A stretch of 64,000 nt of DNA, taken from assembly GCA_016709545.1 (NCBI GenBank), contig JADJMO010000037.1:1-64000 (forward strand), written 5' to 3'. The position numbers and the translations under genes were made by a program. The DNA is from Myxococcales bacterium. GTDB lineage: Bacteria > Myxococcota_A > Polyangia > Polyangiales > JADJMO01. The notes under the pieces are model-generated. The model was not told the DNA's origin and ran no database searches. It was given only the letters and a program-made list of their open reading frames with translations. Positions 43,182 to 56,040 of this stretch are shown here, in pieces; positions within the stretch are counted from its first letter, which is position 1; each line of letters starts with the position of its first letter.

Positions 43182-43893
43182 ATCGACCGTCCCTTCTCAC
43201 CGGCCACACGGCCAGGATGTTGTTCGGCTCCCGCACGGATAGTTGAATGTGAGCGCCCCGGAAGATGCCGCTGCGCTGCCAGAGGCGCGGTAGCCCTGCC
43301 GCCGACGAGGGACGAACACGGCGCGGGCGCTCGACGGCGAACTGCTCGGATTGGAGCTTGGCGAACAGGTAGTTGAACACGGCGCAATCGCGGTACTTGT
43401 GTGTGTGCGCGTTGTTCTTGAGAGAGTGGCCGGCCGCAGTGAGGGCCCCATCCAGCTCCTCGTGGGCGGTGGCCAGCAGGTCGGCGTTCGACGGGTCGAG
43501 TAGGTCGATGCAGCGGCCCAGGCGGACGAGGGATCCAACGACGGCCGCATCGCCCCCGTACCTGCGTTCGGCCCACCACCACGCCTGCTGGGGCGCGAAC
43601 TCCCAGAAGTAGATGCCGTGGCCGAGCCAGTCGTCATCGTTCTCGCTCTTGCCGAACGGTTCCCCAGCCACCAGCTTCGAGGCCGTGCTCCTTCGCGTGC
43701 CGTGGAACGCTACGACCGTCCGGTCGTAGTCGAACGCGGTTTGCCGCGTCGGAATCGAGCTCGAAGCTGCGGCCGTCATCGGCCGGACAGCCGCGCTTGT
43801 CTTGACCGGGCCGGTCGCGTTGCCATCGGTCGAAGGATAGAGAACCGACAGCCATTCGCAAGCGTCGTGCCCCCAAGCCCGAGCCTTCGTCAC
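43165..43893 (-). CDS. ADP-ribosyltransferase-fold-like protein (putative toxin)
   Basis: 242 aa. The N-terminal 50 residues look unstructured, then VVAFHGTRRSTASKLVAGEPF, DWLGHGIYFWEFAPQQAWWWA and LVRLGRCIDLLD. HGT, the HGIYFWE element and the late HIQLSVREPN strand resemble the DUF3990/ART-like group (H-Y-[EDQ] type). Catalysis is not proven. It is convergent with nothing and is preceded by palindrome array 4. The likely start is 43893, but the conserved part begins near residue 53. Confidence 0.5.
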   Translation of the reverse strand: MTKARAWGHDACEWLSVLYPSTDGNATGPVKTSAAVRPMTAAASSSIPTRQTAFDYDRTVVAFHGTRRSTASKLVAGEPFGKSENDDDWLGHGIYFWEFAPQQAWWWAERRYGGDAAVVGSLVRLGRCIDLLDPSNADLLATAHEELDGALTAAGHSLKNNAHTHKYRDCAVFNYLFAKLQSEQFAVERPRRVRPSSAAGLPRLWQRSGIFRGAHIQLSVREPNNILAVWPVRRDGRYGKDD

Positions 43894-43916
43894 AGACGTC
43901 CGCCGAAGCCTTCAGG

Positions 43917-43984
43917 CACAGTTGGGCGGAGTCGACTCCACAGTCGGGCGGAGTCGACTCCACGGTCGGGCGGAGTCGACTCCA
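43917..43984 (+). repeat. 22-bp palindromic repeat, three units (array 4)
   Basis: Units at 43930, 43952 and 43974 plus a partial one before, identical in type to array 1 (linker CACAGTCGGGC/CACGGTCGGGC). It lies between the divergent ART-like gene and the antitoxin-like gene, where it could act as a shared operator. Confidence 0.85.
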
Positions 43985-44054
43985 TGATCGCGAGCCGACG
44001 AGCGTAGGGGGTACCGTGGCTGGGCGTGGCGCGTGTGTCATCATCGACAAGACC

Positions 44055-44300
44055 ATGAAGAAGCAGCGCTCTGGCAGCACGGCGACGTTCTCGACCTCCG
44101 TCGATCGCGAGACGCAGCGCATTCCCGAGGAGGAGGCCGCGCGTTCTTACGGCGGGAACGTCAGCGCTCTCGTGGCGGCATTCGCCAAGGAGGCCAAGCT
44201 GCAGGCCGCGCTCGATGGGCTGCTGCAAGGCACCAGCGTGACGGACGCCGAACGGGCAGCGTTTCTCGACGAGGTCGATGGAAAGAGCAAGCGTCGCTGA
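44055..44300 (+). CDS. Ribbon-helix-helix-like antitoxin, complete copy
   Basis: 81 aa. SGSTATFSTSVDRETQRIPEEEAARSYGGNVSALVAAF has the strand-helix-helix pattern of RHH regulators (beta strand at 8-15, GNVSAL turn at about 34). The C-terminal half (LDGLLQGTSVTDAERAAFLDEV) would bind a toxin. No toxin gene adjoins it. It has the same gene start context as the deleted copy at 28725. It is divergent from the ART-like gene, with palindrome array 4 between them. Confidence 0.6.
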   Translation: MKKQRSGSTATFSTSVDRETQRIPEEEAARSYGGNVSALVAAFAKEAKLQAALDGLLQGTSVTDAERAAFLDEVDGKSKRR

Positions 44301-44407
44301 TCGTGGTCGCGTTCGCTCCGAGCCCCGGCGGCATCGTGTACACGAGCGACGTCGAGGATCGTTGCGAAGGAATGGTCTCCTTCGCTTCTCGCGGGAGTGC
44401 GGCAGAC

Positions 44408-45601
44408 TCACGACGCATTCTGCCGTCGAGGCGGCAAGACTGCCAGCGAGCGCCGGCTGCTGCTCGAGGTCTTTTGCAGCAGTCGCGCCACTTGATTGGC
44501 GATGGTGCGAGGGGATCGGTTGCGCAGTCCGGCGATCTCGTTGTTCGAGTAGCCCTGCGAGACCAGCTCCAGGATTTCCTCCTCGGTCCGGGAGAGCTTG
44601 GCCTCCCGCAGCACTGGGTCTCGGCTGAACAGGGCGGCGACGCGGACGAGCTCCGTACGACTCGTGAGCCCGAGCTTCGAGGCAGCGCTTCCCAGCCGGA
44701 GAGACACCGTGGGGGGCGCGATGCCGAGCGCGTAGGCGACGAGCTTGGTGGACAAGCCGCGCGCCGACAGCTTCAGCACGTCGATCTCGCTGGGCGTGAG
44801 TGCCCGCATGGGCCGCTCGCGGAGTCCGTTCTCGACGACGAGGTAGATGCGCCGGGACCCCTCCGCACGTTCCACCAGGCTGACGGAGCCCTCCACCAGA
44901 GCCGTCCAGGGGTCGAGCGCCCCGAGCTCGTGGCGGGCCTTTCGGGTACGGGTCTTCTCGATCTTGCGCACCTGGTTCGAGAGGAGCTCGGGGGAGGGGC
45001 TCCCGTGAGCGAGATGGACCACACGCCCATCCGGGTGCAGCGCTGCCCGGACGGCCTCGGGACGGAGACGCAGGCGCAGCCCGGCTTCCAGGTGGACCGC
45101 GAGCTGCCGCAGCGTGCGCAGCTCGTGTCGTGAGAGTTCGAACGTGCTCGTGGCGCCCGCGAACAACACGGCGACGACCCCAGGCTCCGGGTGGGCCAGC
45201 ACGCCGAGCACGTCCTCCACCCCGTAGTGACGATGAAGGGACCGCAGCTCGGCCCCTACCGCGGGTGAGAGTCGCGCCATGAGCCGCGTGTGGGTCACGA
45301 CGTCCTCGGGCGGGAAATAGAGCGAGCGGAAGGCCGCCGGGCCCGCCTTGGCGAACGCGTCTGCTTGGTCTCTGGCGGCTGGCATGTCGAAGGCGCCGAC
45401 CGACACGAGGGGCTCGAGCGTTCGGAGGTCTGGTGAGTGCCGAACCGATGTGAAGCCGCAGGGCGCGGGGGTCGAGAACAGCTTGCGGGTGGCCTCCACC
45501 ACGCCGCTGGCCCACGTCCGCTCGTCGGGGGCAGCCGCATAGGCGGTCTCGATGAGCGCCATCCAGTCGGGGCGATGTCTGAAAATCCCCCTTGGTGTCA
45601 T
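44408..45601 (-). CDS. LuxR-family regulator with two tandem HTH domains
   Basis: 397 aa from ATG 45601. N-terminal 240 residues are an unassigned sensor-like domain. A first LuxR HTH (about 290-350: LTPSEIDVLKLSARGLSTKL, TVSLRLGSAASKLG) is followed directly by a second (about 355-397: RTEEEILELVSQGYSNNEIA, RSPRTIANQVARLLQK). Two LuxR HTHs in one chain are unusual. A palindrome identical to one before the kinase operon lies 83 bp upstream. Confidence 0.7.
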   Translation of the reverse strand: MTPRGIFRHRPDWMALIETAYAAAPDERTWASGVVEATRKLFSTPAPCGFTSVRHSPDLRTLEPLVSVGAFDMPAARDQADAFAKAGPAAFRSLYFPPEDVVTHTRLMARLSPAVGAELRSLHRHYGVEDVLGVLAHPEPGVVAVLFAGATSTFELSRHELRTLRQLAVHLEAGLRLRLRPEAVRAALHPDGRVVHLAHGSPSPELLSNQVRKIEKTRTRKARHELGALDPWTALVEGSVSLVERAEGSRRIYLVVENGLRERPMRALTPSEIDVLKLSARGLSTKLVAYALGIAPPTVSLRLGSAASKLGLTSRTELVRVAALFSRDPVLREAKLSRTEEEILELVSQGYSNNEIAGLRNRSPRTIANQVARLLQKTSSSSRRSLAVLPPRRQNAS

Positions 45602-45681
45602 GCCGGCAAGGCTAGCAAACCTCGATCGGCACATGGGCAGCTGCACAGAGAAGTCACTGGCGATCCGACCCAAGGCACGAC

Positions 45682-46246
45682 GATGCACAGTCGTGCAGCG
45701 AGGTGCACAGTCAGGGGGGCGATGGCGCGGATCGAGGCTCCTACAGCAATGGCACGAGGGGTGCTGCCGCGAACCACGAGTCCACCCATGTCGCCATCGA
45801 CTACGCCCGTTGTCGCGCACGCTCGCGTTCGACTCGTTGCAGAGCCACGCTCTCGTCCTCCGTCCGTGCAGAGTGTCGATCGCTCGACAGTCTCGTTCGC
45901 TGTGATGCCGAACGCCGTGCTCTCGGGCGCGCGCTTCTGGGAAGTGTGCCTGGAGAAATGACTATGGCTGCGGCCACGAGCCAATGGCCCAATGCAACTG
46001 TGGGAGATGGACGCCGCCACGGACGCTCGCGAAGTGCAGTCGAGGGCCAGCCCGCACTACACCGCGCGCACCGTCGTCAGAGCCTTGCGATCGCGCCACG
46101 GTGTCGATGGACGGCGCTCCCATCGCGGCCGACGGCAAGGCCGTGTCCGTGAATCCAGGGCCGCACACGTTCAAGTTCGTGACCGCAGATGGTCGCTCGA
46201 AGACCGTCGAAGTCGTCGTCGTCGAGGGGAAGAAGTCCCAGGAGGT
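45682..46246 (+). pseudogene. Collapsed duplicate of the kinase-operon front
   Basis: 45682-45720 matches 35590 onwards. 45952-45990 matches 35657-35700 (small-ORF start at 45958). 46098-46246 matches 37630-37778 of the PEGA gene (149 bp, same length). The kinase itself is missing. The order is kept, so this is a duplication followed by internal deletion. The remaining small-ORF frame runs into the PEGA fragment and stops near 46152. Confidence 0.75.
45684..45697. promoter_or_regulatory. Palindrome TGCACAGTCGTGCA, possible operator
   Basis: Second copy of the 14-bp palindrome at 35593. It lies upstream of the luxR-type gene and of the small-ORF copy at 45958, with further GTGCAC half-sites just downstream. 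Confidence 0.35.
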
Positions 46247-46251
46247 GCCTG

Positions 46252-49200
46252 ATGGGGGAGCGGAAGTATGTCTACGTGTCGTGGTCTGCTTGGTTGGCCC
46301 TCGCGAGCGCCAGCTGCTCGGGCGGATCGAGTGGACTCTCGTCTCCGGACGCGAGCGTCGAGCCGAGCACGGCGCCCGCCACGTCGGACGAGGCGAGGTC
46401 TCGCGTCGCGCTGTTCCGCACGCGCTTCGTCGTGAAGCCGACCGCGCTGCCTGCTCGACCGACGGTTGACGAGGCCGCTCCGACCGCGCACCCGGTCATC
46501 GCCGAGGGGGTCGTCGATCGCTTCGAGCGGCTCGACGCCAATCGCGTGCAGCCGATTGTCTCCGAACTCGCGAAGAAGGGCGTGACGAAGCGCGCGAGCG
46601 TCGTGCTCCCCACGATTGCCTCGCACGCGGTCGAGCTCGAGGACGACGCGAGCCACGTCGCTGTCCGGTTCGCCCTCGAGCGCGCGACCGACGCACGCCT
46701 GGAGCTCGCGGACGGCATCGCCGTGTACCGCGGCGCGCTCGACGGTGCCGACGTCGTGCACCGCGTACACGCCGAGGGCACCGAGGACTTCGTGGTCTTC
46801 GAGGCGAAGCCGGCGCGAGAGTCGCTCGCCTATCGTGTCGACGTCTCGCGGGTCGCGGGCGTGCGGCTCGTGGGCAGCGTCCTCGAGCTGCTCGACTCGG
46901 GCGGGACCCCGCGGCTGCGCGTGGCGCCGCCGTACGTGGTCGATGCGAACGGGGCGCGGCGCGAGGCCTCGCTCACGATCGAGGGATGCGCGTACGACGC
47001 GAACCCCGCACCGCCGTGGGGGCGCGCGGTCACGCCCGCTGGGTCGGAGAGCTGCGTCGTGCGCGTCGCGTGGAGCGGCGTCGAGTACCCGGCGATCGTC
47101 GATCCGAGCTGGGTCGCGACGGGGTCGATGGCGAGCGGGCGGTCGAGTCACTCGGCGAGCGTGCTGGCGACGTCGGGCAGGGTGCTGGTGGCGGGCGGCG
47201 CCAATGGTACCTGGCTCTCGCTGGCGGAGCTCTACGACCCCACGACGGCGACGTTCGCTGCGACCGGCACGATGGCGAGTTCGCGATCGGGTTATTCGGT
47301 GAGCGTTCTGGGTACCGGCAAGGTGCTCGTTGCGGGCGGCTACAACTATATCGCCAGTGTTAACAACTACCTGTCGCTCGCGGAGCTCTACGATCCGACC
47401 ACCGGCATCTTCCCCGCGATGACCGGCCCCATGCTCACAGGGCGCTCTGCGTTCGTCGCGATGGTGCTTTCGACCGGAAAGGTGCTCGTCGCGGGCGGTT
47501 CAGACGCGGGCGGCCTCACCAGTGTGCTTGCAGAACTCTACAATCCAGCGACGGGATTCTTCACTGCCACCGGCTCGATGGGGACCGCACGCGGCTTGGC
47601 CACGGGCACGCTGCTGACCTCGGGCAAGGTGTTGGTCGCGGGTAGGCCGGGGAGCTTGGGTTCGACGGCCGAGCTGTACGATCCTCTGGCGGGAACGTTC
47701 GCGGCTGCGGCACCGATGTTGGTGGCGCGCTACAGCCACACGGCGACCCGGCTCGCCTCGGGGAAAGTGCTGATCGCAGGCGGATCGGCGTACGCCTTCG
47801 CCGAGCTCTACGATCCTGCCACCAACACGTTCACAATGACCGGCGCGATGGCCACGAAGCGCTACGGCCACACGGCGAGCCTCCTCTCGAGTGGCTTGGT
47901 GCTCGTCGCCGGTGGCTGGAAAGCCGGCGGCGCGGTTGCGCCCCCGGACGTCTACGACCCCTCGACGGGCACCTTCTCACCCACAGGCCCGATGACGACG
48001 GCGGAGCGGAGCGACCACACTGCCAGCGTGCTCGCGTCGGGGAAGGTGCTCGTGGCGGGGGCGGAAACTGTCACTCGCGGAGCTCTACGAGCCCCTCGCG
48101 ATCGGCGCGGCCTGCGCCGGACCGGCAGATTGCACCTCGGGCAACTGCAACGAAAGTGCTGCACGGCCGCGTGCACCGGCCCGTGCAAGACCTGCAACGG
48201 CGCTGGGGCGTGCCTCACCGTCACCAACGCCGACGATCCCGACACCTGCACCGGCGCCAACACCTGCGACGCGACCGGCGTCTGCCGTCTCAAGGCGGGG
48301 CAGCTCTGTCCGGACGCCGCGAGCTGCGCGAGCGGCGTGTGCGATGGCACCTGTTGCACGAAGGCCTGCACGGCGACGTGCACGAGCTGCGACGGCACGG
48401 GAGCCTGCGCGCTGACGGGGCTCGGAAAGCTGGGCACCAGCTGCACCGACGCCACCCGTACCTGCGACGGCGCGGGCGCGTGCAAGCTCCGCGAAGGCCA
48501 GCCCTGCACCGCTCCGAGCGACTGCGCCTACGGCCGCTGCAACGCGCTCGGGGTCTGCGATGCGAAGTGCACCGCGGCCTGCACGGTGAGGAGCGGCGCG
48601 GGCGCCGGAACGTGCGTGCCCGTGACCAACAAGGATGATCCCGGTCTGTGCTCCGGCACCAAGAGCTGCGACGCGGCCGGTGTTTGCCGCCTCAAGAACG
48701 GTCAACCGGCGACCGTGGGGTCGACGTGCGTGAGTGGCTTCACGTGCGACGGCGTCTGCTGCAACTCGGCCTGCAGTGCGTGCCAGGCGTGCACTGCCGC
48801 GCGAAAGGGCTCCGGCGTCGACGGCGTCGTCGGTCCGCTCAACTGCGGCACCTACCTTTGTCAGGCCGGCACCACGACCTGCAAGACGACCTGCGCAGCC
48901 GACACCGACTGCGCGGCGACGGCCTACTGCAATGCGAGCGCCTGCGTGCCGCGCACGGCCTTGGCCACGGCGTGCACGGCGGACAATCAGTGCCTCTCGG
49001 GCCACTGCGCCGATGGCGTGTGCTGCACCGAGACGTGCAGCGGCAACTGCTTCGCGTGCACCGCCGCGAAGTCGGGCGTGGCGGGCTCCGACGGCACGTG
49101 CACGGCGGTGACCAACGGGCTCACGGGGCGCGGCGAGTGCGGCGCTTCGACCTGCAGCGGCGCGCTGCAGACCAGCAACGTGTGCAACGGCGCGGGGGGC

Positions 49201-50086
49201 TGCCGCGCCGTCTCGACGCCGTGCGCGCCCTTCGCGTGCGACGCGAGCGGAAAGGTGTGCGCCACCAGTTGCACGCTCGACACCGACTGCGGCGCGACTG
49301 GGTTCTGCGCCTCCGGAACCTGCGCGCCCCGCGTCAAGCAGGGCGAGGCCTGCACCACCAGCAACCAGTGCCCCCGTCGGCGGCACCTGCGTGGACGGCG
49401 TCTGCTGCGAGACCAAGTGCGACGGCCAGTGCCAAGGCTGCGCGGAGCCCGGGCGGTTCGGCACGTGCGTCGCCGTGATCGGGAGCCCTCGGGGCACCCG
49501 CGGCGCCTGCACGGGCGGCGGCAGCGCGTGCTTCGGCAGCTGCGACGGCACCAACCTCGCCGCCTGTGCGTACCCGACCGCCGGGACCTCCTGCGGCGCG
49601 GGGTGCTCCGACGCCAAGCTCTCGGTGTGCGACGGCGCGGGCAGCTGCCTCACCGCCTCAGCGTGCGCCGGCAACCTCACGTGCGAGAGCCCGACGAAGT
49701 GCAAGGGCTCCTGCGCGGTCGACAGCGACTGCGTGAAGGGCTTCGTGTGCGAGGCGGGAAAGTGCGCGACGACGCCGCCGCCGAAGTGCTCGGCAGACGG
49801 CCTCTCGTCGACCCCCTACGGCGGAACCGCTGCACCCTGCGCGCCCTATCGGTGCGACACGACCGGCGCCTGCAAGAAGCAGTGCACGATCACCGACGAC
49901 TGCGCGCCCGGCAGCGTGTGCGACACCGAGGCGAAGCTGTGCGTCCCAGGCGCAACCGTGCCGAGCGACTCGGGAGGGTGCGCGCTCACAGCCGATGGTT
50001 CGGCGAGCGGAAACGCCCTCGGTGTTGGGCTCGCCCTCGCGGCGGTCGTGCTCACGCGTCGGCGGCGAGGTCGTGAGCCGCGCTGA
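46252..50086 (+). CDS. Kelch-like, Cys-rich surface lipoprotein with Arg-rich C-terminal anchor (frameshifted)
   Basis: About 1278 aa. Lipobox LALASASC (Cys about 20). An N-terminal beta region (about 40-280) precedes seven kelch-type repeats (GKVLVAGG ... AELYDPTTGTF, about 285-600), a probable propeller. Then about 600 residues of CxxxC-rich repeats of type CTGPCKTCNGAGAC follow, and a C-terminal Cys, hydrophobic helix and RRRRGREPR (MYXO-CTERM-like). Indels at 48057-48061 (G run), about 48152-48162 and 49371-49375 (C run) break the frame. A perfect AGGAGG (46240-46245) lies 6 nt before the ATG and belongs to the PEGA fragment. Confidence 0.75.
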
Positions 50087-50100
50087 TTCGGCGACTCACG

Positions 50101-50118
50101 CGCCCCGACCATTGTCGG
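50101..50118 (+). repeat. Partial tRNA-Pro 3' end
   Basis: 18 nt (CGCCCCGACCATTGTCGG) identical to the tRNA-Pro acceptor end plus its native 3' flank at 25167-25184. It could be the distal border of material inserted at tRNA-Pro, about 25 kb away. Confidence 0.6.
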
Positions 50119-50130
50119 CGCTCGATCCGG

Positions 50131-50235
50131 AGTCGACTCCACAGTCAGGCGGAGTCGACTCCACAGCCAAGCGGAGTCGACTCCACAGTCAGGCGGAGTC
50201 GACTCCACAGCCAAGCGGAGTCCACTCCACAGTCG
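50131..50235 (+). repeat. 22-bp palindromic repeat, about five units (array 5)
   Basis: Units at 50131, 50153, 50175, 50197 and a diverged fifth. The linkers alternate CAGTCAGGC and CAGCCAAGC, giving a 44-bp higher-order period. The array ends 28 bp before the ATG of the DNA-binding-like gene. Confidence 0.9.
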
Positions 50236-50262
50236 CCCGCCCCCCGCGTATCCTCCCCGGCG

Positions 50263-50949
50263 ATGGCGAAGCCGCGCACCCAGAAGAAGAAGCCCGCGCC
50301 GATCGCGCTCGTGAAGAACGCCACCAAGGTCGCGACCGCCGCGCGCAAGACCCACGAGGTCCGCGCGCGCGAGCTCGTGGCCGAGGTCCGCGACAAGCTC
50401 GGCGTCGCTGCGTCCGCGTTCTACGACATCGGCGTGGCGCTCGTGGAGCTCTCCGAGCCCTCGCTCGTGGCGGCGCTGGGGTATCGCACGTTCGGCGCGC
50501 TCGTGAAGACCGAGCTGGGCATCTCACGCGACTGGGCCAGCGAGATGATGGCCGTGGCGCGGGGCATGAAGCGCTCGACCGCGCTGTCGCTGGGGCTCAC
50601 GCGCGCCGCCGCGGTCGTCGAGCTGGCGGCGGCGACGCCGGAGCACGACACCCCCGAGCAGCTGGCCAAGGGGAAGGTCGTCGTGCGCGGCCACCACGCG
50701 CCGCTGCGACCCGAGCAGATGAGCGCTCGACAGATCCGGCAGGCGGCGCAGGTCGAGCGCCGTTCGCACAAGAAGAAGGACGTAGAGGTCGCGGCGCGCG
50801 TGGCCGAGCTGCAGGCGCTCCTCGTGAAGAAGGACCCGCATGCGTCCGTCACGCTGGTCACGACGCGCCCCAAGGGAGGCACGCCCACGCCGACCCTGAA
50901 GCTCTCGGCCTCGCTGGCCGCCTTCGAGGCCGTGTTCGGGAAGCGGTGA
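50263..50949 (+). CDS. Basic, helix-rich protein, likely DNA-binding; linked to palindrome array
   Basis: 228 aa. A Lys-rich N-terminus (AKPRTQKKKPAP), then ARELVAEVRDKLGVAASAFY and a helix-turn-helix-like stretch (YRTFGALVKTELGISRDWAS). Helical middle (SARQIRQAAQVERRSHKKK) and a short beta-containing end. No known family is certain; size and pattern resemble plasmid ParB/Kfr- or DUF3102-type accessory proteins. Array 5 directly upstream, and a fragment of this gene next to array 2, suggest it binds the AGTCGACT repeats. Confidence 0.6.
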   Translation: MAKPRTQKKKPAPIALVKNATKVATAARKTHEVRARELVAEVRDKLGVAASAFYDIGVALVELSEPSLVAALGYRTFGALVKTELGISRDWASEMMAVARGMKRSTALSLGLTRAAAVVELAAATPEHDTPEQLAKGKVVVRGHHAPLRPEQMSARQIRQAAQVERRSHKKKDVEVAARVAELQALLVKKDPHASVTLVTTRPKGGTPTPTLKLSASLAAFEAVFGKR

Positions 50950-50952
50950 AGG

Positions 50953-52515
50953 TCAGTCCGCCGGCGCGGGCAGCATGGCCTCCGGCTGCTCGTCCACCAC
51001 CTCGACCAGATCCGTGTTGGCGGGCCCCTGGATCACCTTGCCCTTGCAGTCGAAGCGCGAGCCGTGGGCGGGGCAGTCCCAGGTCTTCTCGCCGTCGTTC
51101 CACACGACCACCGCGGCGAGGTGAGGGCAGGTGGCCGAGCGCGTGGTGACCTGGCCCGCGGCGTCCTTGTAGACGGCGAGCTTGTGCGCACCGTCCCGCA
51201 GGATCGCGCCGCTGCCGTGGGGGATCTGGTCGAGCGCTTCGTAGTCGCCGCGCGTCAGCCAGGAGGCGTACTGCGCCGCCGCGTTCGCGTTCTCGCGCAC
51301 GTAGTCGCCGATCGCCAGCGGCACCTTGCGCGAGGGATCGTAGAGCGCCGTCCAGGGGTTCTCGACGCCAGTGATCAGGTCCGCGAGCAGGCGACCGGCG
51401 ATCACGCCGTGGGTGAGCCCCATCCCCGAGTCGCCCGTCACCACGAAGACGCCCTCCTGCGAGCCCGGGTCCGCGCCGATGTAGCCGAGACCATCGAGCG
51501 TCTCGTACACCTGGCCCGACCACGCGTAGGCGCGCTCCTTCGCGAACGGGAAGCGCTGACGCGCCCACGCCTCGAGGCGCTGAGCGCGCGGAACGTGTCC
51601 GTCGTCCTGACCCGTCTTGTGATCCTCGCCGCCCACCAGCAGGAGCTCCTGCCCGGGCTGCGCCGGGTCCGCGACGCAGCGCACGTAGTGGTAGGGATCG
51701 CCCGTGTCCCAGAGGAGGAGGTGCGGCATCGCGCCGTTCGGGATGCGCAGCGCGACCACGTAGGTGAGGTAGGCCGCCTGCTTCGTGTGCACGGCGAAGA
51801 GGTCGTTGATCGGTGAGCCCGTGGCCACCACCACCGAGCCGGCGAGGATCGTTCGCCCGTCCTCGAGGGTGACCTTGCGGTCCGACGCGGAGGTCGCGAC
51901 CCCGCGCACGTGCACGCCCGTCAGGAGGCGGCCGCCCGCCTTCTCCACGGCCCGGACCAGGCCGTCGAGGTACTGCATCGGGTTCATCTCCGCCTGGTCG
52001 CGGAACTCGAGGCAGGGACCGCTGCGGAACGACGCGATGGGCGCGTCGGGGAGGCGAGCGAGGGCGATCCCTGCGCGCGTGCCGGCCCCGAGCTCGCGGT
52101 CGAGCACTTCCGGGTCGTCACCCTCGGCGAGTACGAGGTAGCCGCTCACGCGCGCGAAGCCGCAGTCGATCGCCTCCGCCGCCACGATGCGCTCGATCTC
52201 GTCGATCGCGGCCGCGTGGCTCTCGGCGGCGAGGCGGGCGGCGTCCTCCCCGCGGATCGAGGCCAGCTCGTAGTATCGATCGTCGAGCGCGGACGCGAGG
52301 TGTGCGCTCGTCCGGCCCGTCTGTCCGCCGCCGACCGGGCCGTCGTCCACCACCAGCGCGGGGATGCCGCGACGGGTCAGCTCGTACGCGACCGAGAGGC
52401 CGGCGATGCCCGCGCCGATGACGAGCACCTCGACGCGCTCCCCATCCTGGAGCGCACCGGTGGGGGGGGTGGCAGCCCTCGACCAGACGGACTCCGTGGC
52501 CATGTCGTTCTTCAT
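50953..52515 (-). CDS. FAD-dependent oxidoreductase with C-terminal Rieske domain
   Basis: 520 aa. N-terminal Rossmann FAD motif VLVIGAGIAGLSVAYELTR (GxGxxG, about residue 30) and a DAO-type substrate domain (DQAEMNPMQYLDGLVRAV). The C-terminal 80 residues are a Rieske [2Fe-2S] fold: ATCPHLAAVVVWNDGEKTWD and CPAHGSRFDCKG give the CxH...CxxH ligands. This fusion is common in actinobacterial and myxobacterial oxidases; the substrate is unknown. ATG 52515 preferred over 52533 and 52503. Confidence 0.85.
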   Translation of the reverse strand: MKNDMATESVWSRAATPPTGALQDGERVEVLVIGAGIAGLSVAYELTRRGIPALVVDDGPVGGGQTGRTSAHLASALDDRYYELASIRGEDAARLAAESHAAAIDEIERIVAAEAIDCGFARVSGYLVLAEGDDPEVLDRELGAGTRAGIALARLPDAPIASFRSGPCLEFRDQAEMNPMQYLDGLVRAVEKAGGRLLTGVHVRGVATSASDRKVTLEDGRTILAGSVVVATGSPINDLFAVHTKQAAYLTYVVALRIPNGAMPHLLLWDTGDPYHYVRCVADPAQPGQELLLVGGEDHKTGQDDGHVPRAQRLEAWARQRFPFAKERAYAWSGQVYETLDGLGYIGADPGSQEGVFVVTGDSGMGLTHGVIAGRLLADLITGVENPWTALYDPSRKVPLAIGDYVRENANAAAQYASWLTRGDYEALDQIPHGSGAILRDGAHKLAVYKDAAGQVTTRSATCPHLAAVVVWNDGEKTWDCPAHGSRFDCKGKVIQGPANTDLVEVVDEQPEAMLPAPAD

Positions 52516-52762
52516 GGACCGCCCCGTTCGCAAGAAGCGCGCCCTCGTCGTCGAGACCGACGGCCTGCGTCACCGAGCACGGCTTTTCGGGCCATCGTGC
52601 CCCAGGGTCGAGCATTCGTGCCCCTCCGTCGCTCCGTGGATGACCACTCCAGCCATTTCATTTGTCGACCGACATCCTCGTGCGCCAGCGCAGCTCGCCG
52701 CCGCCTGCACTGCTAGTCTCGGGCCTCATGCGACGAGCGAGGTGATCGCTACGGAGGCCGTC

Positions 52763-56035
<3,273 letters not shown>

Positions 56036-56040
56036 GGCGC

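Noticed and set aside
50263..50949. Calling the gene a ParB
   Set aside because: The ParB nuclease-like motif (GERR) is absent; only general helix-turn-helix character is visible.
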